DNA from: Actinomadura barringtoniae
GTDB taxonomy: Bacteria; Actinomycetota; Actinomycetes; Streptosporangiales; Streptosporangiaceae
Length of the DNA: 64,000 nucleotides
Assembly (NCBI RefSeq): GCF_017573505.1
Contig: NZ_JAGEOJ010000030.1
Coordinates: forward strand, 38,041 to 102,040
Reading direction: 5' to 3'
Shown here: piece after piece, positions 1-7,823 of the stretch
How positions within the stretch are numbered: position 1 is the first letter of the stretch
Layout: every line of letters begins with the position of its first letter
The notes under the pieces: generated by a model
Told to the model about the DNA's origin: nothing
Database searches by the model: none
What the model saw: the letters and a program-made list of their open reading frames with translations, nothing else
Translations under genes and position numbers: made by a program

Positions 1-341
1 GGTGCCGGTCGCGCCCAGGCCTGCTCCCGCGCAGCAGGAGGTCGAGCCTGCGTGGCGGGCCTTCGCGCCGCCTCCTGGGGAAAAGGCCTGGGCGTCCAGG
101 GCATGGCGTCCGCCTGCCCCTGGCTGGGTGGGTGAGGTGCGGGGGTGCTCTTGGGCGGCGGGACCCAGGGAGGTGGGGGCGGCGCCGGCTCCTCGGAAGG
201 AGGCGGAGGTGTGGGAGAGGCACGCCAGCTGGCTACGAGCTTGTCCTCGGGTTCGGCATTGCCCCAGCTGGGTGGAACGGGGGTCGGGGCGGAGTCGCCC
301 CGATCCTCGCCCCGTTCCTCGTGCCGGTCGTCAGTGCCCAC
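1..341 (-). CDS. Proline-rich N-terminus of an unidentified protein (cut by window edge)
   Basis: The reverse strand is open from a GTG codon at 341 to the window edge (113 codons, no stop). A GAGGGGG ribosome-binding site lies 5 bases upstream of the GTG. The visible part starts MGTDDRHEERGED and becomes very Pro-rich (SEEPAPPPPPWVPPPK), with G/C-rich third codon positions. This looks like the disordered N-terminus of an actinobacterial membrane or secreted protein, but no domain is visible. It lies 57 bases downstream of the next gene on the same strand and may be co-transcribed with it. Function unknown; that it is coding is inferred from codon pattern and RBS. Confidence 0.55.
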   Translation of the reverse strand, partial: MGTDDRHEERGEDRGDSAPTPVPPSWGNAEPEDKLVASWRASPTPPPPSEEPAPPPPPWVPPPKSTPAPHPPSQGQADAMPWTPRPFPQEAARRPATQARPPAAREQAWARPA

Positions 342-398
342 GTTCGCCCCCTCGTGCGAGGGAAAGTGTACGAAAGTGGGAGGTGGTGGCCCAGTGGC

Positions 399-758
399 CT
401 AGTGGGTGAGAGCGTCGTGGACGCGGCCTGCGTGACGTGCGGCTTCGAGGCAGGCGACTCGGTCTGCGGGGTTCAGGGTGCGGGAAGTGGCGGCCACGAG
501 GGCCTGGGTCACCAAGAGGGAGAACGTGGCGGCCTGGGTGGGCTCGGGGCTGTACATCTTGAGGGACGGGGCGGCGGACAGTGCCCACCAGGCGTCGCTG
601 GCCTCGGCGAGGGCCGGGTTGTAGACGGGGTGGTCGGCGGCCAGGGCGGTGGCGCAGCGTTCCATGAGCTCGACGCCGGCGAAGGTGGCGGCCATCAGGC
701 TGGGCAGGTCGCAGGCGGAGCGGATGCGGTCCGTTGCGTAAACGATGTGGTCGTTCAT
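399..758 (-). CDS. Hypothetical protein, 119 aa
   Basis: A short, mostly helical protein beginning MNDHIVYATDRIRSACDLP, with good codon bias and no signal peptide or membrane segment. I do not recognise a family. It starts 91 bases downstream of the secreted TIM-barrel gene on the same strand and precedes the Pro-rich partial gene, so the three may form one unit. The start ATG at 758 has only a modest GGGGAC-like ribosome-binding site. Confidence 0.5.
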   Translation of the reverse strand: MNDHIVYATDRIRSACDLPSLMAATFAGVELMERCATALAADHPVYNPALAEASDAWWALSAAPSLKMYSPEPTQAATFSLLVTQALVAATSRTLNPADRVACLEAARHAGRVHDALTH

Positions 759-849
759 GGGTGTCCCCGTTCACCAGAATCATTGGTGCTCTTAGTGTGT
801 CCACTGTGGGTGACGGACGTCAATCATTGTTGGTGTGTGTCGGGATTGA

Positions 850-1866
850 TTACTTGAAGTGCTGAGTGATGGTGTGGAACGAGAGCTTGGGCGCCCAGCG
901 GCCGGTGCGTGCATAGTCGGGGAAGACCTTCACCACGGAGAACCCGGCCATGTCCATGTCGAGCTTGGGGTTGCGCATGTACGGGGACTCGGTCTCGATG
1001 AAGTTGTAGACGAACGTGCCGTGGACGCCCTGTCTCTCGTGAACGGTCAGGCACTCGTCGATGTAGCGGGCCTGCACGCGTTCGTCGCGTACGTGGTGGC
1101 CTTTGATGACCGGCGGGTTCTTCGTCCAGTCGATGATGTCGAAGCCATCGCCGCCCCGCTTGTCGGCACCTCGGTAGGTGCAGCAGCCGAACTCGGTGAT
1201 GATGACGGGCTTGCGGTGGCGGTGCAGCGCGCGGACATCTGAGGCGTAGGTCTTCTCGTTCGAGGAATCCCGGTAGAGGTCTATGCCGACCATGTCGAAG
1301 CCCTGCCAGGCAACGTCCTCCCATACGCCGGAGGAGTACGTGATCGGGCCATGGAAAATCGAGCGGACGGTGGTGAGGGCCGTGGCCAGGAAGTTGTTGA
1401 GGCGCTGGTTGTAGTCGGGGGTCGTGGCCAGGGCCTGGGCGCGCTCGATGTAGTTCTTACCGGGGACCAGGCCGTCCATGAAGATGGTGAGCTCGCAGCC
1501 TAGGGACAGACCCGCTTTGAGGCGCTCGGCAACGTGGCCGACTGCCTTGATGAACGCGAGGGTCTCACGGGCACCCTTGTCGAACTGGCGAGGCTCGAAC
1601 CAGACCTTCAGCCCCTCGGCGGTCGCTATTTCAGCGGCTTCGGTAAGGCGGTGCAGGTCCGAGCCCAGGAGCAGGATGCCCGTGCAATGGAGCTGGTGGC
1701 GGATCGCCTTGATGTCGTGCCGTACGTAGGGGGTAAGCCAGACCTCGCGTTCGGTGTCGTAGTTCATGCCGCGCAAGGGGATGCGGGTGGAGGCCTGGAC
1801 GGGGGTCGCGTAGGCGGCCGTCAGGGCGGCAGCGCCTACGAGTACGGTCCTTCGTTCGATGGTCAT
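850..1866 (-). CDS. Secreted TIM-barrel (glycoside-hydrolase-like) protein of the 'abortive phage infection' annotation family
   Basis: 338 residues from ATG 1866; an in-frame ATG at 1902 is less likely because it lengthens the leader. Residues 1-26 look like a Tat-type signal (ERRTVLVGAAAL, then VQAS). The mature part resembles TIM-barrel glycosidases: RGMNYDT near the start, SLGCELTIF around E125, and VIITEFGCC with E225 at the end of a strand, which suggests an acid/base and nucleophile pair. Actinobacterial relatives are commonly annotated as abortive phage infection protein, but I know of no experimental support, and the motifs argue for a carbohydrate-active enzyme. Substrate unknown. 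Confidence 0.65.
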   Translation of the reverse strand: MTIERRTVLVGAAALTAAYATPVQASTRIPLRGMNYDTEREVWLTPYVRHDIKAIRHQLHCTGILLLGSDLHRLTEAAEIATAEGLKVWFEPRQFDKGARETLAFIKAVGHVAERLKAGLSLGCELTIFMDGLVPGKNYIERAQALATTPDYNQRLNNFLATALTTVRSIFHGPITYSSGVWEDVAWQGFDMVGIDLYRDSSNEKTYASDVRALHRHRKPVIITEFGCCTYRGADKRGGDGFDIIDWTKNPPVIKGHHVRDERVQARYIDECLTVHERQGVHGTFVYNFIETESPYMRNPKLDMDMAGFSVVKVFPDYARTGRWAPKLSFHTITQHFK

Positions 1867-1987
1867 GGGCCTACTTTTCGCGGGGAGCGCCCGCACGGGC
1901 ATCGGCCGTTAAGCCATTGCGCCTAGACCAAAGACGCTCCCGTCACGACCAAGGTCAGTCCCGGGCCAGGAGTAGCCCCGGCCAAGG

Positions 1988-2701
1988 TCAGTCCTGGAAA
2001 CGGGGTGCCTTCATGTGGACGAGGCTGTCCTGCTTGTGGACGCGCTCGTCGTGGCCGATCTGGCGCAGCAGGTCGGCCACCGTGTCGTAGTGGCCGTACT
2101 CAGCGCTGTAGGTCGTGGGCGCGGGGCGGAGTTCCAGCTCGGGGTGCTCGGCGACGTAGCTCATGTACTCGTGCTCGGCGTGGTCCTCGAAGTCGGCGTT
2201 CAGGCGGTAGCTGAGCTCCGGCTTCACCAGGAAGAGCAGCCAGGACACGTGGTAGTAGAAGAACGCCACCAGCCATGGCGCGGCGCGGTGCAGCAGGAAG
2301 GACTGCCTGTGCCCTTCGCGCTGAACGAGGTCCTGCAGGATCAGCAGGTGCCACTGCTCGTTGTCCTGCTCCTCGCGGGTTTCGAGAATGCGGTCGTACA
2401 CGCGCTTGGCGAGGGCGGAACGGCGCCGGTGCCGGGACATCGAGAAGGAGCCCATGCGTTCCCACGCCTGGTACGGCACGCGGGCGATGAACTCCAGCAT
2501 CGTGAACTTCACCAGCGTGCGCTCACGCCCGTAGACCAGGTCCATCTGCTTGAACAGCATCCGCGCCAGCAGGCCGTACCGCAGACGGGGTGCCTCCAGC
2601 GTGTCGATCTGCGCGGCGCGCAGCTCCCACGCGGACAGCTTGGGCGGAGCGCCCTGCGTAACAGGCGCGAGGGCGGGGGTGGGGGCGGCGGTGATCGTCA
2701 T
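1988..2701 (-). CDS. Alternative oxidase-like diiron protein
   Basis: 237 residues. The layout matches the AOX family (PF01786): Glu70 in MLEFIARVP, Glu115-x-x-His118 in DNEQWHLL, Glu172/Glu176 in FEDHAEHEY, and Glu219-x-x-His222 in HDERVHK. Hydrophobic stretches at about 141-160 fit an interfacial membrane protein. AOX enzymes oxidise quinol and reduce oxygen without pumping protons. ATG 2701 is chosen because the upstream extension is Arg-rich and unrelated. The stop region is duplicated downstream: CCAAGGTCAGTCC occurs at 1982-1994 and 1949-1961. The 207 bases upstream hold its likely promoter and GC-rich short palindromes. The family call is from motifs only; related ferritin-like enzymes are an alternative. 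Confidence 0.75.
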   Translation of the reverse strand: MTITAAPTPALAPVTQGAPPKLSAWELRAAQIDTLEAPRLRYGLLARMLFKQMDLVYGRERTLVKFTMLEFIARVPYQAWERMGSFSMSRHRRRSALAKRVYDRILETREEQDNEQWHLLILQDLVQREGHRQSFLLHRAAPWLVAFFYYHVSWLLFLVKPELSYRLNADFEDHAEHEYMSYVAEHPELELRPAPTTYSAEYGHYDTVADLLRQIGHDERVHKQDSLVHMKAPRFQD

Positions 2702-2908
2702 CGTCTCGTCCGTTCGTCGCGGTGGTTGATCCGCTTCGATGTTGCGTGGACGGCGACCACCGCGGCGTCGGCCGCGGAGATGCTCTTGGACTACCGCGCT
2801 GGATGTTCTTCCCGGTGAACGAGCTGCGCCGTGAGGATGGCGCACCGCGCGCCCGTACGTCGAGCGACGTAAGGGATCACCCCTAAGGGGCCGCCGGGCC
2901 CCAGGGCC

Positions 2909-3313
2909 CTAAGGGACGAGACCCGAGCGACCGGCCAGGTCGAGGGCGGCCTGCGAGGCCGGGGCGAGGAGGTCGCGCTCCGCACGTCCTACGTACAGGA
3001 ACTCGTCCACCTCGCCCGTCGCGGCGAACTCGCCGTCGTAGTCGGCGGTGAAGCAGGCCATCCGCACGGACGCGAACGCGGGCTGGTCGTGGGCGGGCGC
3101 GTGGACCACGCCGAGCTCGCGGAACGATCCGGGCTCGAGCTCGACGCCCAGCTCCTCGCGTACCTCGCGCGACAGCGCCGTCCAGTCGTCCTCGCCCGGC
3201 TCGCGCTTGCCGCCGGGGAGGTAGAGCAGGTCCCGTCCGCGCGACCGTACGGTCAGCATCCGGCCCTGGTCGGCGCGTACCCAGGCCACGACGTCGAGCA
3301 CCGCTTGATCCAT
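2909..3313 (-). CDS. Nudix hydrolase
   Basis: 134 residues with a complete Nudix box: GGKREPGEDD at about residues 34-43, then REVREELGV at about 49-57 (pattern GX5EX7REUXEEXGU). The family hydrolyses nucleoside diphosphates linked to another moiety. Size and a single domain are typical of MutT-like housecleaning enzymes, but the substrate cannot be told. It starts 5 bases after the upstream reductase-like gene ends, so the two are probably one operon. It lacks a clear ribosome-binding site of its own, which suggests translational coupling. Confidence 0.9.
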   Translation of the reverse strand: MDQAVLDVVAWVRADQGRMLTVRSRGRDLLYLPGGKREPGEDDWTALSREVREELGVELEPGSFRELGVVHAPAHDQPAFASVRMACFTADYDGEFAATGEVDEFLYVGRAERDLLAPASQAALDLAGRSGLVP

Positions 3314-3318
3314 GTGGC

Positions 3319-3825
3319 TCAGTCTGTCAGCAGCTTGAACGCGGTGCGGCGGCCGTGCTTCTGCCCGATGGCGAGGGCGAAGTAGAGCTTGAAGATCCCG
3401 TCGACCACGTCGTGCTGGTCCTCGCCGACGTACACCGGGCGCAGGCCGACCGCCTCGACCAGCCGTTCCACAGCGGCGCGCGCGTCCTCGTCGGAGGAGA
3501 AGAACAGGTCGGCCCGCTCGCCGCCGACGATCGGGTCCTCGAACATCTCGCCGCCGAGGGTGTTGAACGCGCGGGCGTAGCGTGCGCCCGGCGCCTTGGC
3601 GCGGACCTGCTCGGCGCTGTTCGGAACGGCCTGGCCCATGCGGTTGGCGACGTCGACGACGATCCGGCCGGCGAGCGCGGGCCCGTTGGCGTCCAGGTAC
3701 GCGTCGACGGCCTGGCCGGGCAGCGTCACCACCACGACCTCCGCGTCCGCGATCGCCCGTTCGAGCGTGTCGACCCGGGCGGCGGTGCCGCCGATGAATC
3801 CGGTGCCGATGACTGCGATCCGCAT
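3319..3825 (-). CDS. F420/NADP-type reductase-like protein with shortened Rossmann fold
   Basis: 168 residues from ATG 3825, with a good GGAGGA ribosome-binding site. It begins with a dinucleotide-binding turn (IAVIGTGFIGGT) and continues like NADPH-dependent F420 reductases (DAEVVVVTLPG, VVDVANRMGQ, ARAFNTLGGE). Between residue 15 and residue 17 (AAR / VDTLERAIADAE) about 30 residues normal for this family seem to be missing: the first helix and the second strand, which bears the NADP-ribose contact. Reading frame and codon use are intact. The protein may be inactive or use the cofactor differently. Operon with the Nudix gene. Confidence 0.75.
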   Translation of the reverse strand: MRIAVIGTGFIGGTAARVDTLERAIADAEVVVVTLPGQAVDAYLDANGPALAGRIVVDVANRMGQAVPNSAEQVRAKAPGARYARAFNTLGGEMFEDPIVGGERADLFFSSDEDARAAVERLVEAVGLRPVYVGEDQHDVVDGIFKLYFALAIGQKHGRRTAFKLLTD

Positions 3826-3863
3826 CGCGTTCCTCCGTTGTGGTCCCGCCGCATGATGTCAGG

Positions 3864-4172
3864 TCAGGCCAACGCGAAAACGAGCCCGATCAATCCCAGC
3901 GCGACGGTGACGAGGGTCGCGAGGAGGACGGAGACGGGGTCGGCGACCGGCTCACCCGCACGAAGCCGCCGACCCCTGCGACGATGCTGCAGCCTGGCAC
4001 GGCGCAACTGCAACCCCGCGCCCGTACAGACGACGAACGCGGCCAGCGCCGCGCCGCCCGGGGTCGGCGCGAGCCGTACGCACAGCAGGCCCGCGACGAT
4101 CAGTGCCAGCGTGGTGCGGGACCAGGCCAGCGCGGTCCGTTCGGGCTGCGCGCCGGGGTCCCAGAGGTTCAT
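3864..4172 (-). CDS. DUF202 family membrane protein (second of pair)
   Basis: 102 residues. The N-terminal motif PERTALAWSRTTLAL is typical of DUF202 (PF02656), followed by two or three hydrophobic helices separated by an Arg-rich loop (residues 57-71). Its ATG overlaps the stop of the upstream DUF202 gene by 4 bases (ATGA at 4169-4172), so the pair is co-translated and probably forms a hetero-oligomer. Function of the family is unknown. Confidence 0.8.
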   Translation of the reverse strand: MNLWDPGAQPERTALAWSRTTLALIVAGLLCVRLAPTPGGAALAAFVVCTGAGLQLRRARLQHRRRGRRLRAGEPVADPVSVLLATLVTVALGLIGLVFALA

Positions 4173-4558
4173 CGGGTGAGCAGGAGCGCGGCGAGCAGCG
4201 CGATGGCGCCGATCGCCAGCCCGTAGGCCATGATCGGCGCGAGCGCGGGCGGCGGGAGCGTCTCGGCGCGGCGCAGCGCGCGCTCGGTGCGCAGCCAGCG
4301 GCGGAACGCCATGGCCGCGATCAGCGCGCCCCCGGCGGACAGGCCGATCGCCAGGCCGTGCCGCAGTGGCGCCGCCATCAGGTGGCCGCTGACCGCCACC
4401 CCGATGCCGCCCGCGATCATCGCGAGCGCGGTGCGGATCCAGGCGAGGAACGTGCGTTCGTTGGCCAGGGTGAAGCGGGGGTCGGGGTCGGTTCCCTCGG
4501 CGAGCAGACGGTCGGTCCACTTGCCGCCTGGGGTCTCCGGGGGATGGGTCGCGGTCAC
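4169..4558 (-). CDS. YidH/DUF202 family inner membrane protein
   Basis: 129 residues if started at GTG 4558; a TTG at 4624 is possible but adds a non-homologous stretch. The core motif DPRFTLANERTFLAWIRTALA is followed by three transmembrane helices, the standard YidH-type DUF202 layout. The roughly 80 bases upstream are noticeably AT-richer than the surroundings and probably hold the promoter of the pair. Molecular function unknown. Confidence 0.8.
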   Translation of the reverse strand: MTATHPPETPGGKWTDRLLAEGTDPDPRFTLANERTFLAWIRTALAMIAGGIGVAVSGHLMAAPLRHGLAIGLSAGGALIAAMAFRRWLRTERALRRAETLPPPALAPIMAYGLAIGAIALLAALLLTR

Positions 4559-4639
4559 GCATTGATGATATGCGCTTTGCTGTTTATCGACCCAATCGAT
4601 GTGAATTTGAATTCCGACTGACAATATCGGAAATCGGCC

Positions 4640-5266
4640 TCAATCCCCGAATCTACGGGCGCTCACGTCCTCCTGCGCCAGCCGGTGCAGGGCGGTCAGG
4701 ACCTGCTCGTACAGCACCGTGGAGACCAACATCGAATGAACGGTGCGGCTACGCGGGGCGTCGTCGGCGATTCCGCCGATCTCGTGCTCGGCGACGCTCA
4801 TCGCGGCTTTCATGTACGGCCGGAGTTCGACGAGCGTAATGGGAAAGCCGAGCCGCCTCAGTGCCACGAACGTCTGGGCGAGCAGTTCCCGCGCGGGCGC
4901 CTCCGGGCTCACCTGCCAGCCGAGTTCGCGGATGAGCGCGTCCACGTCCTCGCGCGCCGCGCGCCAGTGCGGGTCGTCCGGGGCGTCCACGTGCGGGCCG
5001 AGCGCGTACTGCGTCGTGCCGAACAGCTCGCGCATCCCGACCGACTCGTCGTCCACCGACGCGATGATCTTCTTGATCGAGGCGACCGGGATGTCGCCGA
5101 CCTCGCGCAGCGCGCGGATGAGCCGGAGCCGCTCCAGGTGGCGTTCGTCGTAGTCCGAGCGAGTGGCGCTGGCGGCGGCCCCCTTCGGGAGCAGTCCCTC
5201 CCGGATGTAGAACTTGATCGTCTGAACCGTGAGGCCGCTGCGGTCGCTGAGCTCGGAGATCTGCAC
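4640..5266 (-). CDS. MerR family transcriptional regulator
   Basis: 208 residues from GTG 5266, with a strong AGGGGG ribosome-binding site 6 bases away. Residues 1-70 form the winged-helix MerR domain (QISELSDRSGLTVQTIKFYI, then LIRALREVGDIPVASIKKII). The C-terminal part is helical with no Cys cluster, so a metal sensor is unlikely and a small-molecule sensor more likely. It lies downstream of, and on the same strand as, the GH3 gene, but has its own upstream region with two operator-like inverted repeats, which suggests autoregulation. Confidence 0.9.
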   Translation of the reverse strand: MQISELSDRSGLTVQTIKFYIREGLLPKGAAASATRSDYDERHLERLRLIRALREVGDIPVASIKKIIASVDDESVGMRELFGTTQYALGPHVDAPDDPHWRAAREDVDALIRELGWQVSPEAPARELLAQTFVALRRLGFPITLVELRPYMKAAMSVAEHEIGGIADDAPRSRTVHSMLVSTVLYEQVLTALHRLAQEDVSARRFGD

Positions 5267-5280
5267 GACGCACCCCCTAT

Positions 5281-5333
5281 GTTGGATACCCACGCTATCC
5301 AACCCGCGCCGTCAGATACCCCCACTATCCAAC
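5281..5333 (-). promoter_or_regulatory. Two tandem inverted repeats, candidate MerR operators
   Basis: At 5281-5303 a perfect 8-base inverted repeat (GTTGGATA, 7-base spacer, TATCCAAC). At 5311-5333 a second copy with the same right arm and 6 of 8 left-arm bases conserved. The copies are exactly 30 bases apart (about three helical turns) and lie 15-67 bases upstream of the merR start. Phased dyads in a merR promoter are the expected binding sites; the assignment is inferred from position. Confidence 0.6.
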
Positions 5334-5364
5334 GAGTCGCAGCGGCCCTCAAGCCCTAACGCCC

Positions 5365-7680
5365 TTACCCGCCGAGACGGAGATCGGTGATCGAGCGGCC
5401 GACGCGGAGCGCGTTCACCGGGAAGCGATCGTCCAGCTCGATCCGCACAGAAACGGATTCGCCCGGGGCGGCCTCGGCGACCGCGAAGCCGGCGAGGCGC
5501 AGGGTACCGCCGGTCGAGTACGCCTGAACGACCTCGCGTCCGGGACGGGAGCCGGTGTTCCGGACAGTCACCGTCGCGACGCCGTCCGAGACCGTCACGG
5601 ACTCGTACTCCCAGGTGGTGTAGCCGAGGCCGTGCCCGAACGGGTACGCGATCTGCGCCGGCTCGTAGTGCCGGTAGCCGATCGATGTGCCCTCCGAATA
5701 CTCCAGTACGCCGTCCACCGGGTGCGGCGAAAGGATGCCGGACTCGGTCGACGGGAACGTGGTGGGCAGGCGACCGCCGGGCTCGGCGGCGCCGGTGAGA
5801 ACGTCGGCGATCGCGTCGCCGCCCTCCTGACCGGGCAGCCACGCCCACAGGACCGCGGCGACGTCGTCACGCCACGGCATCAGCACGGGCGCGCCCGCGT
5901 TCACGACGACGACCGTTCGTGGGTTCGCGGCGGCGACGGCGGAGACCAGCTCGTCCTGGCGGCCGGGCAGCGCGAGCGTCGAACGGTCGAAGCCCTCGCT
6001 CTCGACGTCGTCGTTCGTGCCGACGACGACCACGGCGACGTCGGCCTCGCGCGCGGCGGCGACGGCGGCGGCCAGTTCCTGGTCCTCGGGCAGGTGCGGG
6101 CCGTGGTGGCCGATCGCGAACGAGCCGCCGAACAGCCCGCCGACCAGCGTGTAGCCGACCTCGACCGGGATGCTCTGCCCGGCCTCCAGCGACAGCTCGA
6201 CGCGGTGCTCGGGCGGCCGCATCATGCCCTCGACCGGGTCGTCGCCGTCCAGTGACAGCGTCACCGACTCGACGTGGTCGCCCAGGCGGAGGTCGAACGG
6301 GCCGACGCCCGCGACGGCGAAGGTGTGCACGCCGGCCACGTCCGCCGTGACGACGGCGCGCGCGACGATCCGGCGGGTGCCCTTGGGCAGGCCCTCGAAG
6401 AAGATGAAGTGCGTGCCGCGCCGGTTCTCGGTGTCGAGGAGCTTGGCGTCCTCGTCCTGGTAGTCCAGGCGCAGGCCCGGCTCGCCGGTCTCGGGGTCGG
6501 ACATGAGCGCCAGGGGCAGGTGCGCGAGGCGTTCGTGCGGGTAGACGCCGGAGTGCACCGCGGTCTCGGCGTCCGGGAGCGCCCGGCGCAGTCCCTCGAC
6601 CGGCGTGACGACGTGGTCGGGGTTGACGTGCGCGCTGCCGCCGCCCTGCGCGCTGAAGCGCACCGCGTTCGGGCCGAGCAGCGCGACCTTGGCGGGGGAG
6701 GCGAGCGGGAGCACGCCGTCGTTGCGGAGCAGCACGGTCGCGCGGGCGGCGATCTCGCGAAGCTGGTCGCGCGCGTCGTCGGGCGTGGACGCGGGGGCGG
6801 GCTCGGGGAACCCGTCGAGCGCGCCGACGCGTGCCGCCAGGCGCAGGACGCGCAGCACCTTGTCGTCGATCAGCTCTTCGGAGACCTTGCCGTCGCGCAC
6901 GGCGGCGACGAGCTTGTCGCGCCACGGGCTGCGCGGCATGCCGGGCATCTCCAGGTCCATGCCCGCGTTGGCGCTCGCCTGGGTGGAACGGATCGCCGTC
7001 CAGTCCGACATCAGGACGCCGTCGAAGCCCCACTTGTCCTTGAGAACGCCGGTGAGGAGCGGCTCGTTCTCGGTCATCGTGGCGCCGTTCACCTGGTTGT
7101 AGGCGGCCATCACCGCCCACGCGCCCGCCTTGACCGTGTCCTCGAACGGGCGCATATAGAGGTCGTCCATCGTGCGGTCGTCGATGCGCGCGTCATAGGA
7201 CATGCGGTCGGTCTCGGAGTCGTTGCCGACGTAGTGCTTCACCGTCGCCGCCACCCCGGCCGACTGCACGCCGGTCACGAAGCCGACGCCGATCCGCGAG
7301 GTCAGCAGCGGGTCCTCGGAGTAGTTCTCGAAGTGGCGGCCGCCGAGCGGCGTGCGGTGCAGGTTGATCGTCGGGGCCAGCTGAACGTGCACGCCCTTGT
7401 CGCGGGCCTGCGCGCCGTTCAGCCGCCCGATCCGTTCGGCGACGCCGGGGTCCCAGGTGGCGGCGAGCGAGGTGGCGCTCGGGAACAGCAGGCTGGTGTC
7501 GCGCTCGTCCCAGGCCGTGCCGCGGATGCCGCTCGGACCGTCCGACAGCACGACCCGGCGCAGCCCGATCCGCTCGATCGGGCGCAGCGACCAGAAGTCG
7601 GCCCCGGTGAGCAGGTCGACCTTCTCCTCCAGCGTCAGCTCAGCGAGCCGCTCGCGCAGGACGGACACGTCGATGGTCAT
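5365..7680 (-). CDS. Glycoside hydrolase family 3 beta-glucosidase with PA14 insert
   Basis: 771 residues from ATG 7680, with GGGAGGT ribosome-binding site. The N-terminal GH3 barrel includes KHYVGNDSE (K148, H149) and GVLMSDW with nucleophile Asp226. The alpha/beta sandwich follows, then a PA14-like insertion (HFIFFEGLPKGTRR onward) and a C-terminal fibronectin III-like domain (YTTWEYESVTVSDG). No signal peptide, so probably cytoplasmic, cleaving imported beta-glucosides or related oligosaccharides. Transcribed divergently from a TetR gene with a palindrome between them; induction by substrate through TetR is the natural inference. Confidence 0.93.
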   Translation of the reverse strand: MTIDVSVLRERLAELTLEEKVDLLTGADFWSLRPIERIGLRRVVLSDGPSGIRGTAWDERDTSLLFPSATSLAATWDPGVAERIGRLNGAQARDKGVHVQLAPTINLHRTPLGGRHFENYSEDPLLTSRIGVGFVTGVQSAGVAATVKHYVGNDSETDRMSYDARIDDRTMDDLYMRPFEDTVKAGAWAVMAAYNQVNGATMTENEPLLTGVLKDKWGFDGVLMSDWTAIRSTQASANAGMDLEMPGMPRSPWRDKLVAAVRDGKVSEELIDDKVLRVLRLAARVGALDGFPEPAPASTPDDARDQLREIAARATVLLRNDGVLPLASPAKVALLGPNAVRFSAQGGGSAHVNPDHVVTPVEGLRRALPDAETAVHSGVYPHERLAHLPLALMSDPETGEPGLRLDYQDEDAKLLDTENRRGTHFIFFEGLPKGTRRIVARAVVTADVAGVHTFAVAGVGPFDLRLGDHVESVTLSLDGDDPVEGMMRPPEHRVELSLEAGQSIPVEVGYTLVGGLFGGSFAIGHHGPHLPEDQELAAAVAAAREADVAVVVVGTNDDVESEGFDRSTLALPGRQDELVSAVAAANPRTVVVVNAGAPVLMPWRDDVAAVLWAWLPGQEGGDAIADVLTGAAEPGGRLPTTFPSTESGILSPHPVDGVLEYSEGTSIGYRHYEPAQIAYPFGHGLGYTTWEYESVTVSDGVATVTVRNTGSRPGREVVQAYSTGGTLRLAGFAVAEAAPGESVSVRIELDDRFPVNALRVGRSITDLRLGG

Positions 7681-7744
7681 TGAAGAACCTCCCTAGGGAC
7701 ACATGTCCACTCAAAGCTCCGCTCAAAGCCGACTCTATGTCGCA

Positions 7745-7762
7745 CTACCGAGTACTCGGTAG
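7745..7762. promoter_or_regulatory. Perfect 18-bp palindrome, candidate TetR operator
   Basis: CTACCGAGTACTCGGTAG is a perfect palindrome located 64 bases upstream of the beta-glucosidase start and 61 bases upstream of the tetR start. Symmetry, length and position in a divergent intergenic region are those of a TetR-family operator controlling both genes. Confidence 0.75.
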
Positions 7763-7823
7763 GTTTGTTATCTTTGCGTTACCTTTCGCCCTGGCTAGGG
7801 TTGGGGGCAGGCAGGAGGCGGGG

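Noticed and set aside
2..409. Forward open frame at the left edge
   Set aside because: Arg/Pro/Trp-rich composition typical of an antisense reading; the reverse strand has a better ribosome-binding site and codon bias.
390..420. GTGGCCTAGTGGGTGAGAGC resembles a tRNA D-arm
   Set aside because: No acceptor stem, anticodon stem or TPsiC arm could be formed around it.
2870..2925. CCCCTAAGGGG and repeated CCTAAGGG motifs upstream of the oxidase gene
   Set aside because: Arms too short and not followed by a T run; not enough to call a terminator or operator.
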